Origin: Gnetum montanum
Taxonomy: Eukaryota; Streptophyta; Gnetopsida; Gnetales; Gnetaceae
NCBI GenBank assembly: GCA_015680685.1
Contig: MNCI01030702.1
Location: forward strand, 116,612-156,450
DNA: 39,839 bases
Reading direction: 5' to 3'
The notes under the pieces: model-generated
Database searches by the model: none
Told to the model about the DNA's origin: nothing
The model's input: only the letters and a program-made list of their open reading frames with translations
Shown here: positions 11,535 to 22,567 of the stretch, piece after piece
How positions within the stretch are numbered: position 1 is the first letter of the stretch
How the letters are laid out: each line of letters starts with the position of its first letter
Program-made: the position numbers and the translations under genes

Positions 11535-11996
11535 GTGGGTCATCTCCCTAGGAAATTGGTTGATCCAAGATGCCCTCTCATATACCTTCGAGTGGCAGGC
11601 AACCAGCCATGCAAAGCTCTTCTGGATTTAGGGTCAGGTGTCAACCTGATTTTACATGATATGTACAAGACTTGGAACCTACCTCCATTGAAGAAAAGCA
11701 ACATTTGGCTCAAGTTGGCAGACCAATCCATCACTATTCCCTTGGGATTAGTAGAAGATATTGTGACCACCATTTGTGGGTGGTCCTACCCTGCTAATTT
11801 CCTGGTGATCCATGTCGATAATTGCAAGGGAGACTTCCCAGTTATAATGGGAAGAGCATGGCTCAACATGGTGGATGTACGTCTAGGACTCCAAGATCTC
11901 TCCCTTGAAATTTCCAAGGAAAATCCTTTTGGGAAGATCAAGAAGAAGCATATCCCATGCATCACGTACAGCAATTCCAAGTGTAACTGCATGTAG
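11535..11996 (+). pseudogene. Element A aspartic protease region
   Basis: Retropepsin-type protease that would cut Gag-Pol. The active-site motif is LLDLGSGVNLI, with Asp at codon 31 of this open stretch (11625-11627). The DLG form, rather than DTG or DSG, is usual in Tat/Athila elements. The second conserved part, FPVIMGRAWL, is near 11835. The frame stays open for 153 codons and the region upstream (11111-11534) links to gag. A stop at 11994-11996 lies in the protease-RT linker. Confidence 0.82.
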
Positions 11997-12449
11997 CAAC
12001 TCTGGTCCATTGAGCAAACATCCATTCAAACGTGCAGTCGGTGTGCTACCAAATCACAAATTCAATTATGCCTATACGCAGCAACCACTAATCAAGAATG
12101 CACCCAATGGCTGATTGTTGATTCTGATAGCGGCACCCTATGCATGGAACCCTCTAAGAGCCTTGTATGTACCTATATGGGGAGCATAGATGAACTAGAA
12201 CAGGTCCATCAGAAACTTTCCACTACTAATGATGCTACTGATTGGGGAAAGCTACAAATCCTTGAAAGCTTTAAACAAGAGCCCATAGAACTAAAGCCCT
12301 TACCAGTCAATCTGGAATATGCATTCTTGCAAAATGGTAAGTTGGTAATAATCAATGCCACTCTTGCTCCTGAGTAAAAGAAAAAGTTGCTAAGGATGGT
12401 AAACAAGTGGTTGACTGCCTTCACATGGTTTATCCTGAGTTAACAGGGA

Positions 12450-13290
12450 TTGATCATAGGGTATGCCAACATCGAATTTATATCAACCCTTCCATGAATC
12501 CATGATAACAACTGTAAAGACGATTGAATCCCAAACTTAAATAGATCATTAAAGATGAAACTGAGAAATTACTAAAGGTAGGATTCATCTACCCCATTGC
12601 AGATAGTGAGTGGGTCAGCCCACTCATTATTATGCCAGAAAAGGATGGTAAATGGAGGGTCTGTATCGATTTTCAATTACTAAATATGGTAACCTTTAAG
12701 GAAAATTTTCCACTCCCATTTGTGGACCAGGTGTTGGATATCATTTCTGGGCATTATTACTATAGCTTCCTAGATGGCTACAGTGGCTATCACCAAATCC
12801 AAATTGCACTAGAGGACTAGGCCAAGATAATGTTTACGAGCCCTTAAGGAACTTTCGCATGCCCTTTAGCCTGTGTAACACACCCACAACCTTCCAACAC
12901 CTTATCCTTAGCATCTTCTAGCAGCAAATCGACAATGGTGTAGAGGTTTTTATGGATGACTTCTTCACCTATGGAGCAACATTCGAGCAAGCTTTGGACC
13001 ACCTTGAGCAAGTTTTGAAGTGATGTGTAGAAACTAACTTACGGCTCAACTAGTAGAAGAGCCATCTCATGGTCCAAGAAGGCATTATTTTAGGGCATCG
13101 AATCTCACAAGAAGGGATTGGGGTGGATCCTGACAAAATCAGGGTTATCCAAGGAATTACCAGTCAGCCAGGAATTGTAACAGATATTCAGTCGTTCCTT
13201 GAACACACTGGTTACTATTGATGCTTCATTGAGAATTTTTCAAAGATCATCAAGCCAGTGGTGGAGCTAACCAAGAAAGACACCCCATTT
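12450..13290 (+). pseudogene. Element A reverse transcriptase
   Basis: Copies the element RNA into DNA. Visible blocks: LLKVGFIYPI, WVSPLIIMPEKDGKWRVCID, FLDGYSGYHQIQIALED (12767-12820), then after a frameshift near 12857 MPFSLCNTPTTFQHL and the catalytic VFMDDFFTYG (FMDD at 12949-12960). GHRISQEGIGVDPDKI follows near 13094. FMDD is the form usual in Tat/Athila, in place of YVDD. Stops and the frameshift inactivate it. Confidence 0.9.
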
Positions 13291-13750
13291 TTCTGGACTA
13301 GGGAATGTGAATCTACATTCCAAACACTAAAGCAAAAACTCGTAGAGACTCCAATTCTACAAGCTCCTAATTGGTCTAGACCATTTCACATCATGATGGA
13401 TGCATCTAATTATGCATTAGGATCTGTGCTTACATAGTTGGATGACCAAACGTATCCATATTACATCCATTATGTAAGCCAAAGTATTATGGGTACTCAG
13501 CTAAATTACACCACCACTAAAAAGGAGTTAGTGGTGGTGGTGTTCGCCTTGGAAAAGTTCCACCACTATGTGCTTGGATACAAGGTGTTTATGCATACAG
13601 ACCACAGTGCCATCTAGTTCCCATTGAACAAACCAACGGTGAGCCCCCGTGTCATATGATGGCTTGTGATCCTTCAAAAATTTGATCCTACTATGGTAGA
13701 CAAAAAGGAAACTAAGAACGCAGTTGCTGATCACTTGTCTTGGTTATGAT
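13291..13750 (+). pseudogene. Element A RNase H
   Basis: Degrades the RNA strand during reverse transcription. Recognisable parts in one frame: FFWTRECESTFQTLKQKL, PFHIMMDASNYALGSVL (with the catalytic-type Asp), NYTTTKKELVVVVFALEKF, and GYKVFMHTDHSAI, ending at NAVADHLSWL near 13747. Three or so point stops interrupt it. It follows the reverse transcriptase without a gap, as in all Ty3/gypsy elements. Confidence 0.87.
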
Positions 13751-15130
13751 GGGATAGCACGAAGGAGGAGAGCCCACTCTCTAACCAAATTCCGGATGAA
13801 CTCCTCTTTGCTGGAGTAATTATAAAGGAGGCTCCCACAAAAGCAAATTGGTTTAACAACATCCTTACCATTCTTCTTACACAAGAGCTACCAAAGGATT
13901 TGGATCATTGGAAGAAACAATGGTTTCTTCACAAAGCCAAGCACTTCATGGAAATTAATGGACACCTTTCAAGGTGTGTGTAAATGGCTTGGTTTGATGG
14001 TGCATCCTTGATGCATATCAACTACACATCCTATAAGATGCTCATGAGGGCCCTTGTGGGGGCCATTATGCAAGAAGGCACACAGCCATTAAGATCCTAC
14101 TCATAGGATACTACTCACCTACACTCTTCAAAGATGCTTAATGCTTTGTTCGCTCCTATGATTAATGTCAAAGAGATGGTAGGATGATAACAAGAATGGA
14201 GGGACCTCAATAGTGGATTCAACCACTTGAACCCTTTGACATTTGGGGAATCGACTTTATGGGCCCCATCGCACACATGTCGAATGGGAAGGCATACATC
14301 ATTGTTGTGGTGGACTAGTGCACCAAGTGGACAGAGGTGATAGCCATTACCGATTGTTCCTGAACCACAACCACACGATTTATTCAATAGCAAATTGTGA
14401 ATAGGTTTGGGGTGCCACATGTACTCATTTTAGATAATAGCACTCACTTCATGAGTGCTACTTTTCATAAAATCATGTAGTATTTTGAAGTAGAACATAA
14501 ATTAACAACACCCTATCACCCCCAAGCCAATGGACAAGCTGAAGTCACAAATCGGGAGATTACAAAAATCCTAACTAGGACAATTAGCAAATATAGGAGG
14601 GACTGGAGCACAAAACTTAATGACGTCCTCTAGGCCTACCACTCAACCTGAAAACTTCCTATAGGCTACTCCCCTTATGAGTTAGTGTACAGAAAACTAC
14701 CAACGCTCCTGATTCAAGTAGAACTCCAAACACTATCCACTACAAGAGAATTAGGTCTTAACTTGTTCCTAGCACAACGAGAACAACTCATCAACTTAAA
14801 TGTGCTAGATAAGAATCGATTAGTAGCCCTATCATCAAATGAGTTGCATAAGGCATATAATAAATAATTTCATGACCTTAGGATTCAGAAGGTAACATTT
14901 CAACGTGGAGATAAGGTTCTCTATTGGAACCCCGCACATGTGCCACAATGGACCAAGTTTCAAACACTGTGGGAGGTACCTTATATTATTTCCAAGACCT
15001 TTCCATCCGGAGCCCTACTCATACACAAACCTAAAGATCCAAAAAAAACACAGTTGGTCAACATGCAGCAATTAAAACCCTTCCATGAACTACACCAAAC
15101 CAATGTTACTACCATTTCGTCGAATGGTTA
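13751..15130 (+). pseudogene. Element A integrase
   Basis: Inserts the DNA copy into the genome. A zinc-binding H-H-C-C type region begins at HEGPCGGHYARRHTAIKI (about 14040-14095), after a frameshift near 14030. The catalytic triad is complete: GIDFMGP (Asp 14253-14255), ILDNSTHF (Asp 14433-14435), GQAEVTNRE (Glu 14541-14543), giving D-60-D-36-E codon spacing. The C-terminal domain reads GDKVLYWNPA, WEVPYIISKTFPSGALLI and QQLKPFHE (to about 15095). No chromodomain is visible, as expected for Tat/Athila. From 14040 to 15130 the frame has stops but no frameshift. Confidence 0.9.
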
Positions 15131-16760
15131 GCCACGTTCCATCTTTTGAATCTCCTCCTCCAAGCTTAGTCATGGGGAAGATTGCTACCCATGCTAAAAC
15201 AATTACCCTGGCCTCTCAGGTCTTTTCTTTATTTCTTGTTTTACACATTTTTGTTTTACACCATCGTTCATACATTTGACATTTCTTACCTACTCTTTCT
15301 CTTTTCTATATATATATATAGATATATTTCACCTATAGTCGTTCTATTCTATTTTATGTTAGTTATTTCCCTCTATCTATTTTTTCTAATAAAGCTATCT
15401 TATTGTCACAAGATGCGATGGTGAGATGGTTGCGCTCAACAAGGGCATGCTTATTATGGATTACCTACTATATTTAGTTCTTACCTTAACATTTTTATTT
15501 CAGGAAGCTAAGTTATACTTTCATTTCATTTAACAAGCAGTGAGTCCACATCGTCCACCCATTCGCCCACTCTATGGTTTTCCCTATTTTGGAAACATGC
15601 AATCTCTCTTTCATTCAAAACAACTTTAAATAATTTGTGGCTTACATAGTTTCCTGACTTGAGAAGGATCCAACGAGTTGAACAGGGTGTGATTTCAAGG
15701 GAATACAACATTCTTTGTGCTTTTCTATTCCCTTGTATGCTAACATGTTCTCATGGACTTCTTACCATTCCATGTCCCTTCATAACAAGAAGCTACATAA
15801 TAATCCATCCTTGCATGGTGTGATCCTCATCATTCAAAGAAAAAAAAACAAACAAACAAACAAACGATGAGTATTCAAAGCACACCCCTTGGAAAAAATC
15901 AAATTGATGTGCAAACGCTTGGGTCTTTACATGGTGTGGTTCCAAGTTGAAAAGAGAAAAAACAAAAAAAAACATGGAAATACAAAACACACCCCTTAAA
16001 CCAACCCTAAAGGGCTACAAGCACTAGTTATGAGACTTGTCTTGTTCCCTCTAACTCAAGCCCTTTCTCACTTCCTATATCTCACCCATTTTGGAATGGT
16101 GGTTATTTTGTGATAGCACTCTCATGTTTCAAGGGATGGACTAGTCTTAGAACATTTATGTGAAGTCACTGAACATGGTTGGTTTTGGTCTGGATTGAGG
16201 ATGGATCCTACCGGGTCACTTAATCATGAACTTTATAAGGTATTTCATGCGACCATGATTAGGAATTCCATTTTACACATTCTTCTCCATTCCTCAATTA
16301 CTCTCCATTACTCACCTTCACTGCTAGTTTTATGTTTTGATCATCTATCTTGGTTTGCTAGAACTTGTGAATCCTTCGGTTGGTTCCTATGGGTGTGAGT
16401 ATTAACTTTTGATGGCCATTAATTAACTATGGGGCCCATGAACTCCTATGTTGATGATGTGCAAGGGCAAACAAGGCTGAAGCCTGCTATGGGGAGGACT
16501 CACTTGCACATCCTTTGGTCCTGGTTGTTAATCTCCTACCCCTTTGATATAGTTGGTCAACCGTTTTTATGTTGTCCATCATACGGTTCTTCATCCACCC
16601 AGTCCTCTATTATGACATTCTCCTAACTCTGACTCTTCTTTTAATACTAACATCCCTTCCTTGTTGTTCCATGATGTTCTCAAGTCTCTTAGCTTTCGCA
16701 TGACTCCTGTTTTGTGCCAAAACTTACAGATTTGGGCCTTTAATTCATCAGTCAATGGTG
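15131..16760 (+). other. Element A spacer, collinear with element B
   Basis: Non-coding stretch between integrase and the 3' ORF. Its part 15420-16530 aligns in order with element B 26270-27230. Shared landmarks are gcatggtgtggttcc, an A-rich run, caaaacacacc, ggctacaagcacta and gcaagggca. In A the catggtgtg module is present twice (15814 and 15930, period 116); B has one copy. A TA-rich microsatellite lies at 15307-15330. Confidence 0.6.
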
Positions 16761-16772
16761 GTCATTGTAGTT

Positions 16773-16857
16773 GAATAGCTACGTCGACTCAACCCCATAT
16801 ACACAGCTGGCTACATCGACGTAGCCCCATCAACACTGCCTAAACCCCTCTATATAC
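16773..16857 (+). promoter_or_regulatory. Internal U3-like promoter candidate of element A
   Basis: This segment repeats the design of the LTR U3. A first block reads tacgtcgactcaaccccat (16780-16798). A second reads tcgacgtagccccatcaaca (16816-16835), which matches LTR 8081-8100 at 18 of 20 bases. Both are followed by a TATA-like box ctatatac at 16850-16857, which lines up with ctataaatat of the LTR. The LTR also has two such blocks before its TATA. The first in-frame ATG of the 3' ORF is at 17018. That it drives this ORF is inference. Confidence 0.55.
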
Positions 16858-17017
16858 ACGCATTGTGCCTTTGCATGTTGTCCATTTGCTCATAATGCTA
16901 GGGGAGTTTTTCAAGTTTTCTGCATCCACTCTCCTTCCCAAGCACATCATTGTCCTACCACTTATCCACATCTACCCATTCCTTCACTCTTTTGCTACTA
17001 GAGGTATGTTCTACATC

Positions 17018-18690
17018 ATGGGGGCCTATGATTCAATATATAGGGACACAATGGCTAATCAAAGTTCAACACACCCTAGGGTAATCCAAACACCTAGGGT
17101 TAATCAAAACTTAACGCACCCTAGGGTAATCCAAACACCTAGGGTTAATCAAAACTTAATGCACCCTAGGGTAGGGTAATCCAAATATCTAGGGTTAATC
17201 AAAACCTAACGCACACTAGGGTAATCCAAACACCTAGGGTTAATCAAAACTTAATATATCTTAGAATAATCCAAACACCTAGGGTTAATCAAAATGCCTC
17301 CTAGGATGAATCAATGAATTCGCTTACGTACACCACCTTAGATCAAACAAAATGTACACGTCACTATCATAGCCAAGCCATCATGAGAAGGTATCTTATT
17401 ACCATTTTGGTGCAACACGCACACATTTTAATTCGTGGCTATGCTGTGATTGCAGATGGCACAAAAACCAAGACGTTCAAGCGAGGAAGGACCATCACAA
17501 CCTTGAGAGAAGTGACCTAGAACCGGACGGGGATGACGCACGCAACCTCAAGAGCACGCAGAGGCCTCACATGCAACTAGCCCTCTCCATGAGGAACCTG
17601 ACATGGAATCTATTCATCAAATTCTTGAAGAAGGCTCCAACAAGAGTGCTAAGGCTTGAGGTCACCTTGACTAGGGCCTACCTTGATGCTATCAAGCTGA
17701 AAGAGCTGCAATGAATGGTCCTTCAAGAGTTAAACTTTGGACCATTCCCAGAAAGTGCACCAAAGGAAGTCAAAACTCAATTGCAAAATTCTCCCATGTG
17801 GCCAATCATCACATCCAGTGGTGAGTGGTGCTTAGGTGAAACCTATCTCTTCTGGACAAATCAGCTACTAGGATCGCGAGTAACAATCAAAAATATCCAT
17901 GTATCTTACTCGGTAGAGGCAATCGTGCAAGCCCTTGGGTTGCCTGAGACTGGGGCTGATGTGGCAGAAATCTCAAAATAAGTAGACCCTGAAGTGAAAG
18001 CGGAGTGGACTAGGTGATGTTATGGGGTGGACTGCAAAGAGTTTGGCACATTGACCATCGCAGAATGAGTCTACTCCAAAATTGCATCTTACCACTTAAA
18101 TCCAACAGTAAGACCCAGCAAAATCACTGCCTTCTCTACTCGAACATGTGTTGCTTTAAGTGGCAAATTTTCTATTAACCTTCCATAATTACTCTTTCTA
18201 GAAATTAAGAAATGGTTCACAAAAAATGAATATGGAAGGCGATCTTTACCGTTTCCCTGCTTGATTAAAAAATTGTGCAAATGGTTAGGGATAACCCAAT
18301 ATGCCAACGACATACTCTGTCATGCTCTAATTGCCTTGTGGCATGAGATGATAAAAGATAAAATGCTTGCCACAATAAGAACAGAGGAAGAGCAACCACC
18401 ACCTCCATCGTCCACACAAGCAACAAGGTCGAACTCGCGCACGATCACAAAGCACATACACGAGATCCGACAATCACTCCTACGCCAACAGGAGCAACAA
18501 GTGGGAACCAGCTGTGGTGGAGACCCTTCGGTGTACCGCCCTACCTTGAGCCATCTAAAGCAAGTGGCTCGATCAATGAGCCTGCTGGAGAGGGCAGGGC
18601 CAATGCTTTCGATCACGCGAACACAGGTGACCACGAGAACAAACCCTAGTGCCCGAGAAGTAACGGTGTCATTGACCTAACAATTATTCC
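17018..18690 (+). pseudogene. Element A extra 3' ORF, N-terminal part (plant transposon-protein-like domain)
   Basis: ATG 17018 starts MGAYDSIYRD, matched by MGARDAYFKI at 27452 in element B. A 15-residue repeat follows (see 17056-17295), then a domain with SMRNLTWNLFIKF, SSGEWCLGETYLFW, VEAIVQALGLPETG (17715-17978), TAFSTRTCVALSGKFSINLP and RSLPFPCLIKKLCKWLGI (18120-18295). This layout resembles the family called putative plant transposon protein domain, known from 3' or extra ORFs of Tat/Athila-type elements; assignment is by eye. A Pro/Ser/Thr/Gln-rich tail follows. From about 17715 onward the frame has point stops but no frameshift. Function unknown; some call such ORFs env-like without proof. 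Confidence 0.6.
17056..17295 (+). repeat. 45-bp tandem array (5 units)
   Basis: Units begin at 17056, 17101, 17146, 17196 and 17241, with a partial sixth at 17286. Four have 45 bp; the third has 50 because of an extra 5 bp (gggta). Each contains palindromic ccctaggg and encodes a 15-residue unit reading THPRVIQTPRVNQNL. The 5-bp insertion breaks the frame of the coding array. Confidence 0.9.
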
Positions 18691-20270
18691 CAGAAATTTC
18701 AAATAATGCTACTACTTTCTCGGTGCACTTGGAGGAGGGTGAAAGGGCAACTGTCTTGGTAATGCAGCACCAAGGACAGGAAGTCGTGGCAGATGTGGTT
18801 GCTAATAGGATCACCATGGCTCTCAATACACCTACAATTCCTGTACCAAATGTACATGGTCTTAGAGATGTGAAGATGTCTACAAGTGCTCAGAGTGGCA
18901 GACTCAACGTAACACAACATGAGGAGTTATTGGACTGACTGGTGGGAACTGGGCAACTACTTCTATATGTCTTTGATCTTTCGATTAACATCACTGCAAC
19001 CTAGTCAGAGCTACTCTTGGCAAAGGGCAAATGCCTCATTCTAGAGGGGTAACTTGAAGCAGCTTAAGCAGACAATCAACGCTTAGCTACAGAGGTTTCC
19101 CAACTTGCCAAGCTAACAATAAGCAACCATGAAGTCACCACAGATGAAGCTCTTCAATAGCTTCAAATCAAACTCCAAAAAGTCGAGTACAAGTGGGAGT
19201 CGACGATCTTCGACAAGTCCTTAGTGGAAGCATGTTCTTATCATCTAAACAAGGACTTGATACAGGTTCGCCAAGAAAATGTTGGATTGACCACTGAAGT
19301 TCATCACCTACGTAATGTTGGTCTCCAAAATCAACAAATGAAATATTTTATCCACCAACAACAGGAGGAGCTAGCTAGGGTAAACACCAATGTAAGGAGA
19401 TTGGCTACCAAGAATCACAATTTGTTAATGGAGGAAGTCTGAGCCTTACGACAGAAGATAGCCATTGAGATTGTCGCTTGGAAAAATGAGGCCCTCAAGA
19501 TTCAACAAATGAAAAATCACTATAGGAACCAAGTGGGGTTGTAAAAAGAAATTAATGAAAAATAAATCCAAGTGACAAAGGCTAAGATGAATCAAGCCCT
19601 CAAATAGCTCAAGGAAGGAGGTGAGGTGTGGCAACCCATCTTTGATGGGTTAAATGCCTACAACAAAGCTAAGATTTCTCTCAAGGAGTTGCAAATTGAA
19701 GAAATGATAGAATACATGGAACTAGCCAACCTTCGTTATGTAAACCTAGCCATGCTTATAGATGGGAGGCTATGGTTAGAACTTGAGCAGCAGGTAGCCA
19801 CCTCGTATTCGTTATACGAGGGCGAGTTCAAGGTGCATAAGGAGACAAAGCAAAAGCTGAAAATAGCAAATGTAGAACTCGAAGTTCTTCACACCTACTT
19901 TGAAGGGCAATGCTCTGTTGCGAAGAGCCTAGCCCGACAAATGAATGACCACCAGTGGCTGCAAGCATTAGTCCAAGCATTTGACATCACAAGAAAACAA
20001 TTTGAGACCTAGTTTGTTAATTTAAAGGAGCTCTTCCCTACGCTTCCATGTCCTTGGGATGTTCCTATTCCAACACACATTAGCGAAGCCGCTTGGACTA
20101 TGAATGACCTTATAAGTAAGGAGGATAAAATGAGGGCTCTATTAGAGGCTTTCCAATTGCCTCCAAAAGTTGCAATGGCCGCAAAACAACCACAACCACC
20201 GCCTCAACCACCACATGTACTTGAAGCTGGTGAGGGCCCGTCAAAACCATTGCCACTAGGAATTGTATGA
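18691..20270 (+). pseudogene. Element A extra 3' ORF, coiled-coil part
   Basis: Same reading frame as the domain upstream, ending at TGA 20268-20270. It is dominated by Gln/Glu/Lys/Leu heptad-like sequence (NKDLIQVRQENVGLTTEVHH, QQQEELARVNTNVRRLATKN, KISLKELQIEEMIEYMELAN), so a long coiled coil is likely. A Pro/Gln-rich end (PQPPPQPPHV, about 20190-20220) closes it. Interrupting stops are mostly TAG or TAA where CAG or CAA would fit. No enzyme motif is visible. Confidence 0.6.
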
Positions 20271-20498
20271 CCTTCTTCAGCAACTTTAGCATCTTAGTAG
20301 GGTTGTGCATCCATTTTTGTCCAGGTGTTCAATTTTGCTATCCACCTACATCCAAATTTTGTAATTTCTTCTGTACACTCGAGCACTTGGTGTATTATTA
20401 ACATTAGTAGGTGTCTTGAGACGTTTTGCTATGTGTGTCGCTAGTTACCTCATACCTTCCAAATTGTAACAAACTCAAGCATGAGTTTTCACTTAGTT
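20271..20498 (+). other. Element A 3' untranslated region
   Basis: T-rich non-coding DNA between the 3' ORF stop and the polypurine tract. The last 60 bp (cataccttccaaa onward) match the same place in element B (28125-28200). Confidence 0.6.
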
Positions 20499-20507
20499 GT
20501 GGGGGTA
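20496..20507 (+). other. Element A polypurine tract
   Basis: gttgtgggggta directly precedes the 3' LTR start at 20508. The same string precedes the 3' LTR of element B. It would prime plus-strand synthesis. Confidence 0.8.
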
Positions 20508-21397
20508 TGATAAAGCATCCAGTCACTGTGTTGACTGGGCTGCGTCAACAAAGCCTCATTAACGTGGACACATCGACGTGACCCCATCAATGCATCTTTT
20601 CAAGCGTTGACATGGCCTCATCAATGTAGAGTCCATTTTCTACTATAAATATGCATGCACCTACCACATTTATGGCATCTTATGTTCAAGTTGTAGAAAA
20701 GCTCTTACAGTTTGTCTCCATGAAAGTTAGAGTATTTCTCAAGTGCCCACAGTAGGAGTTTGAAGAGTGTATGGTTCTTTATTCGAGTGCTAATGTTCCT
20801 AAGCCCATTCACGTGACCGCCAATAAAGACGAGCTTGTTGAACATTCCTTGCAGCATTTGGATTAAACTACTTAAGCATTAAAATATTTTAATATTTTAA
20901 TAATTTTAGAAGCTTTTATTATTATTATCACTTTACAGTTACAGTGCTTTTTATAGTTTATGAGAACCATAAGCATGACCATCTCGAGCATATATCTAAC
21001 ACTTGGCAACCCAGTGATGCCTATGTCTAGTAGCCCAGTAGTGGTTAGGACATTCTTAGGATGTGCATGGAGGATGGGATCAGTTGTTTATGCTAGGGAT
21101 GGTTAAGAGATAGAGTAGAGTAATCGTAACATTATATAGCCTTTCATTTCCTGCACTAGAAGAACTAGACTTTAAAGATAAGAAGAAAACACATAAAAAT
21201 CATATGCCTTTGTCTCACTTAACCATCATTCGAGAATGTCACAAGTGAGGTTAAAAGGACAACAACCATTCTAACTAAGGTTTTCCTGGCTAGAATTCTA
21301 TGTACGTAAGTGCTTGTAGTCTTTGGAATTCAACCGGGTCACACATGAATGCTCGTGATTCATATGGTTGGGCATAGGGGTACCTCATCACTCATCA
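20508..21397 (+). repeat. Element A 3' LTR
   Basis: Collinear with 8016-8889. It starts TGATAAAGC (one change from the 5' copy) and ends CTCATCA. It carries a short extra AT-rich insertion near 20895-20915. TATA box ctataaatat at 20643-20652. Confidence 0.93.
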
Positions 21398-21709
21398 GGT
21401 GCTTAGCATATGTAGATAGATAGACCTTGATCTTTGTCACTAACCCCTAGTGTGTCATTAGTTACACTACTAGAGTTAGTATTCTGAGGGTAGAAAGATC
21501 ATTAGGTATTTAGGAAGCATAGCCAAGTCAATACCAACCTAACAAATTAAGCAATTATAGAATCAGTTAGTAAATCATAATATAAGGAATATTTACAATA
21601 ATTCAACAAGCATCAAGACCATTCAAAACATTTGAAAAATCATAATCTTATTTTGACAAGGTGTATGATACCCATGAGGAGGAATGACCTAGAAGAAATC
21701 CAAGAATAA

Positions 21710-22567
21710 GAATAAAAGTTACAACATAAAATGTGCTTGTAATATTCCTAGCTAGTGGAAAAAAATATTTATTATGTCCACCTTGGGCCTTGAACTAGCA
21801 TAAGTACCAATACCCACATATCTTTACAACATTAAAAGATATGAATGTTGATTTCTTATGTCTACAAGAAGTTCTACCTTTGAAGTTTTTATACCAATTA
21901 TAACCTAATTTGAGAAAACTTTAGATATGAAGGTATCTATAAGTAAAAAGATTCATGTGATGGTTCTTGCTTAGACTATACACACTAGCCTATTATCAAA
22001 ATGATAACATGGATGGTTATGCAATCTTCTACAAGGAAGCCAAGTTTGACCTAATACGAAAGTTTAAATGGAGATTATAAGACATAATTTTGAAATTATA
22101 GTACTTTAAGTTATGGGAAAGAAAGAATGAACAAGTTTTCAGAGAAGCCACATATCAATGGTATTGGTATTTAAAATGCAATCATTAGGGATACATGTAC
22201 ATGTGGCCAACACACATTTGATCGTCAAATCAACATGCCCAAATGTTAGAATTTTTTAAGTATCCTACTTGATTAATCAAATTAAGAAAAGTTCAAAGCA
22301 CAAGTTATTTCTAACTTGTACCAATCTTAACCTAGTATCATTCATCCTTTGTGGAGACTTCAATTCGAAACCTGGAAGTGATGTTCATCGAGTCTTAAAA
22401 TATGGATGTGTAAAAGAATCTTTGAAAAAGGAAACCAAATTAAAAATGATGTTCTTATTAATTCATCATACCATCTCATTAGCAAGTGCATATTCTGCCT
22501 ATTTCAAGTCTTCAATAGATAAGTCAAATTCCAAAATTTGAGAATAAATGATGCTAATGAATATTTT
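21710..22567 (+). pseudogene. CCR4-type deadenylase pseudogene, 5' part
   Basis: Degraded copy of the exonuclease (EEP) domain of a plant CCR4-like poly(A)-shortening enzyme. In order: TTYNI (about 21720), ASGKKYLLCPPWALN (21751-21795), DFLCLQEV with the metal-binding Glu (21850-21873), DGYAIFYKEAKFD (22012-22050), VANTHL (22203-22220), ILCGDFNSKPG with the GDFN motif (22344-22376), HRVLKYG, and ISLASAYSAYFKSS (22465-22510). Frameshifts and stops break it. Spacing between motifs is close to that of the protein with no room for introns, which suggests a retrocopy. It is cut at 22567 by element B and resumes at 29099. Confidence 0.75.

Larger units (their letters stand above)
8016..21397 (+). 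mobile_element. Element A: Ty3/gypsy, Tat/Athila type, 13.4 kb
   Basis: A nearly full-length but inactive LTR retrotransposon. Order: 5' LTR, tRNA-Asp primer site, gag, protease, reverse transcriptase, RNase H, integrase, long spacer, an extra 3' ORF, polypurine tract, 3' LTR. The DLG protease site, the FMDD reverse-transcriptase motif, the tRNA-Asp primer and the large 3' ORF fit the Tat/Athila group. LTRs carry perfect TGATGA/TCATCA ends at the 5' copy. Flanking 5-mers are agtgt (8011-8015) and ggtgc (21398-21402), at best a decayed target duplication. By eye the LTRs differ at roughly one base in ten in the parts compared, mostly transitions, so the insertion is old. Many in-frame stops and at least three frameshifts in gag-pol make it dead. 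Confidence 0.92.

Noticed and set aside
17056-17295. Possible CRISPR-like or telomeric array
   Set aside because: Units are contiguous with no spacers, and the core is cctaggg rather than tandem TTTAGGG. It is a coding minisatellite inside a retroelement.
21710-22567. Endonuclease-like motifs as part of a LINE
   Set aside because: CPPWAL, VANTHL, LVSAYS-like and the later LDYIWY order fit CCR4 deadenylases rather than LINE endonucleases, and no reverse transcriptase follows.
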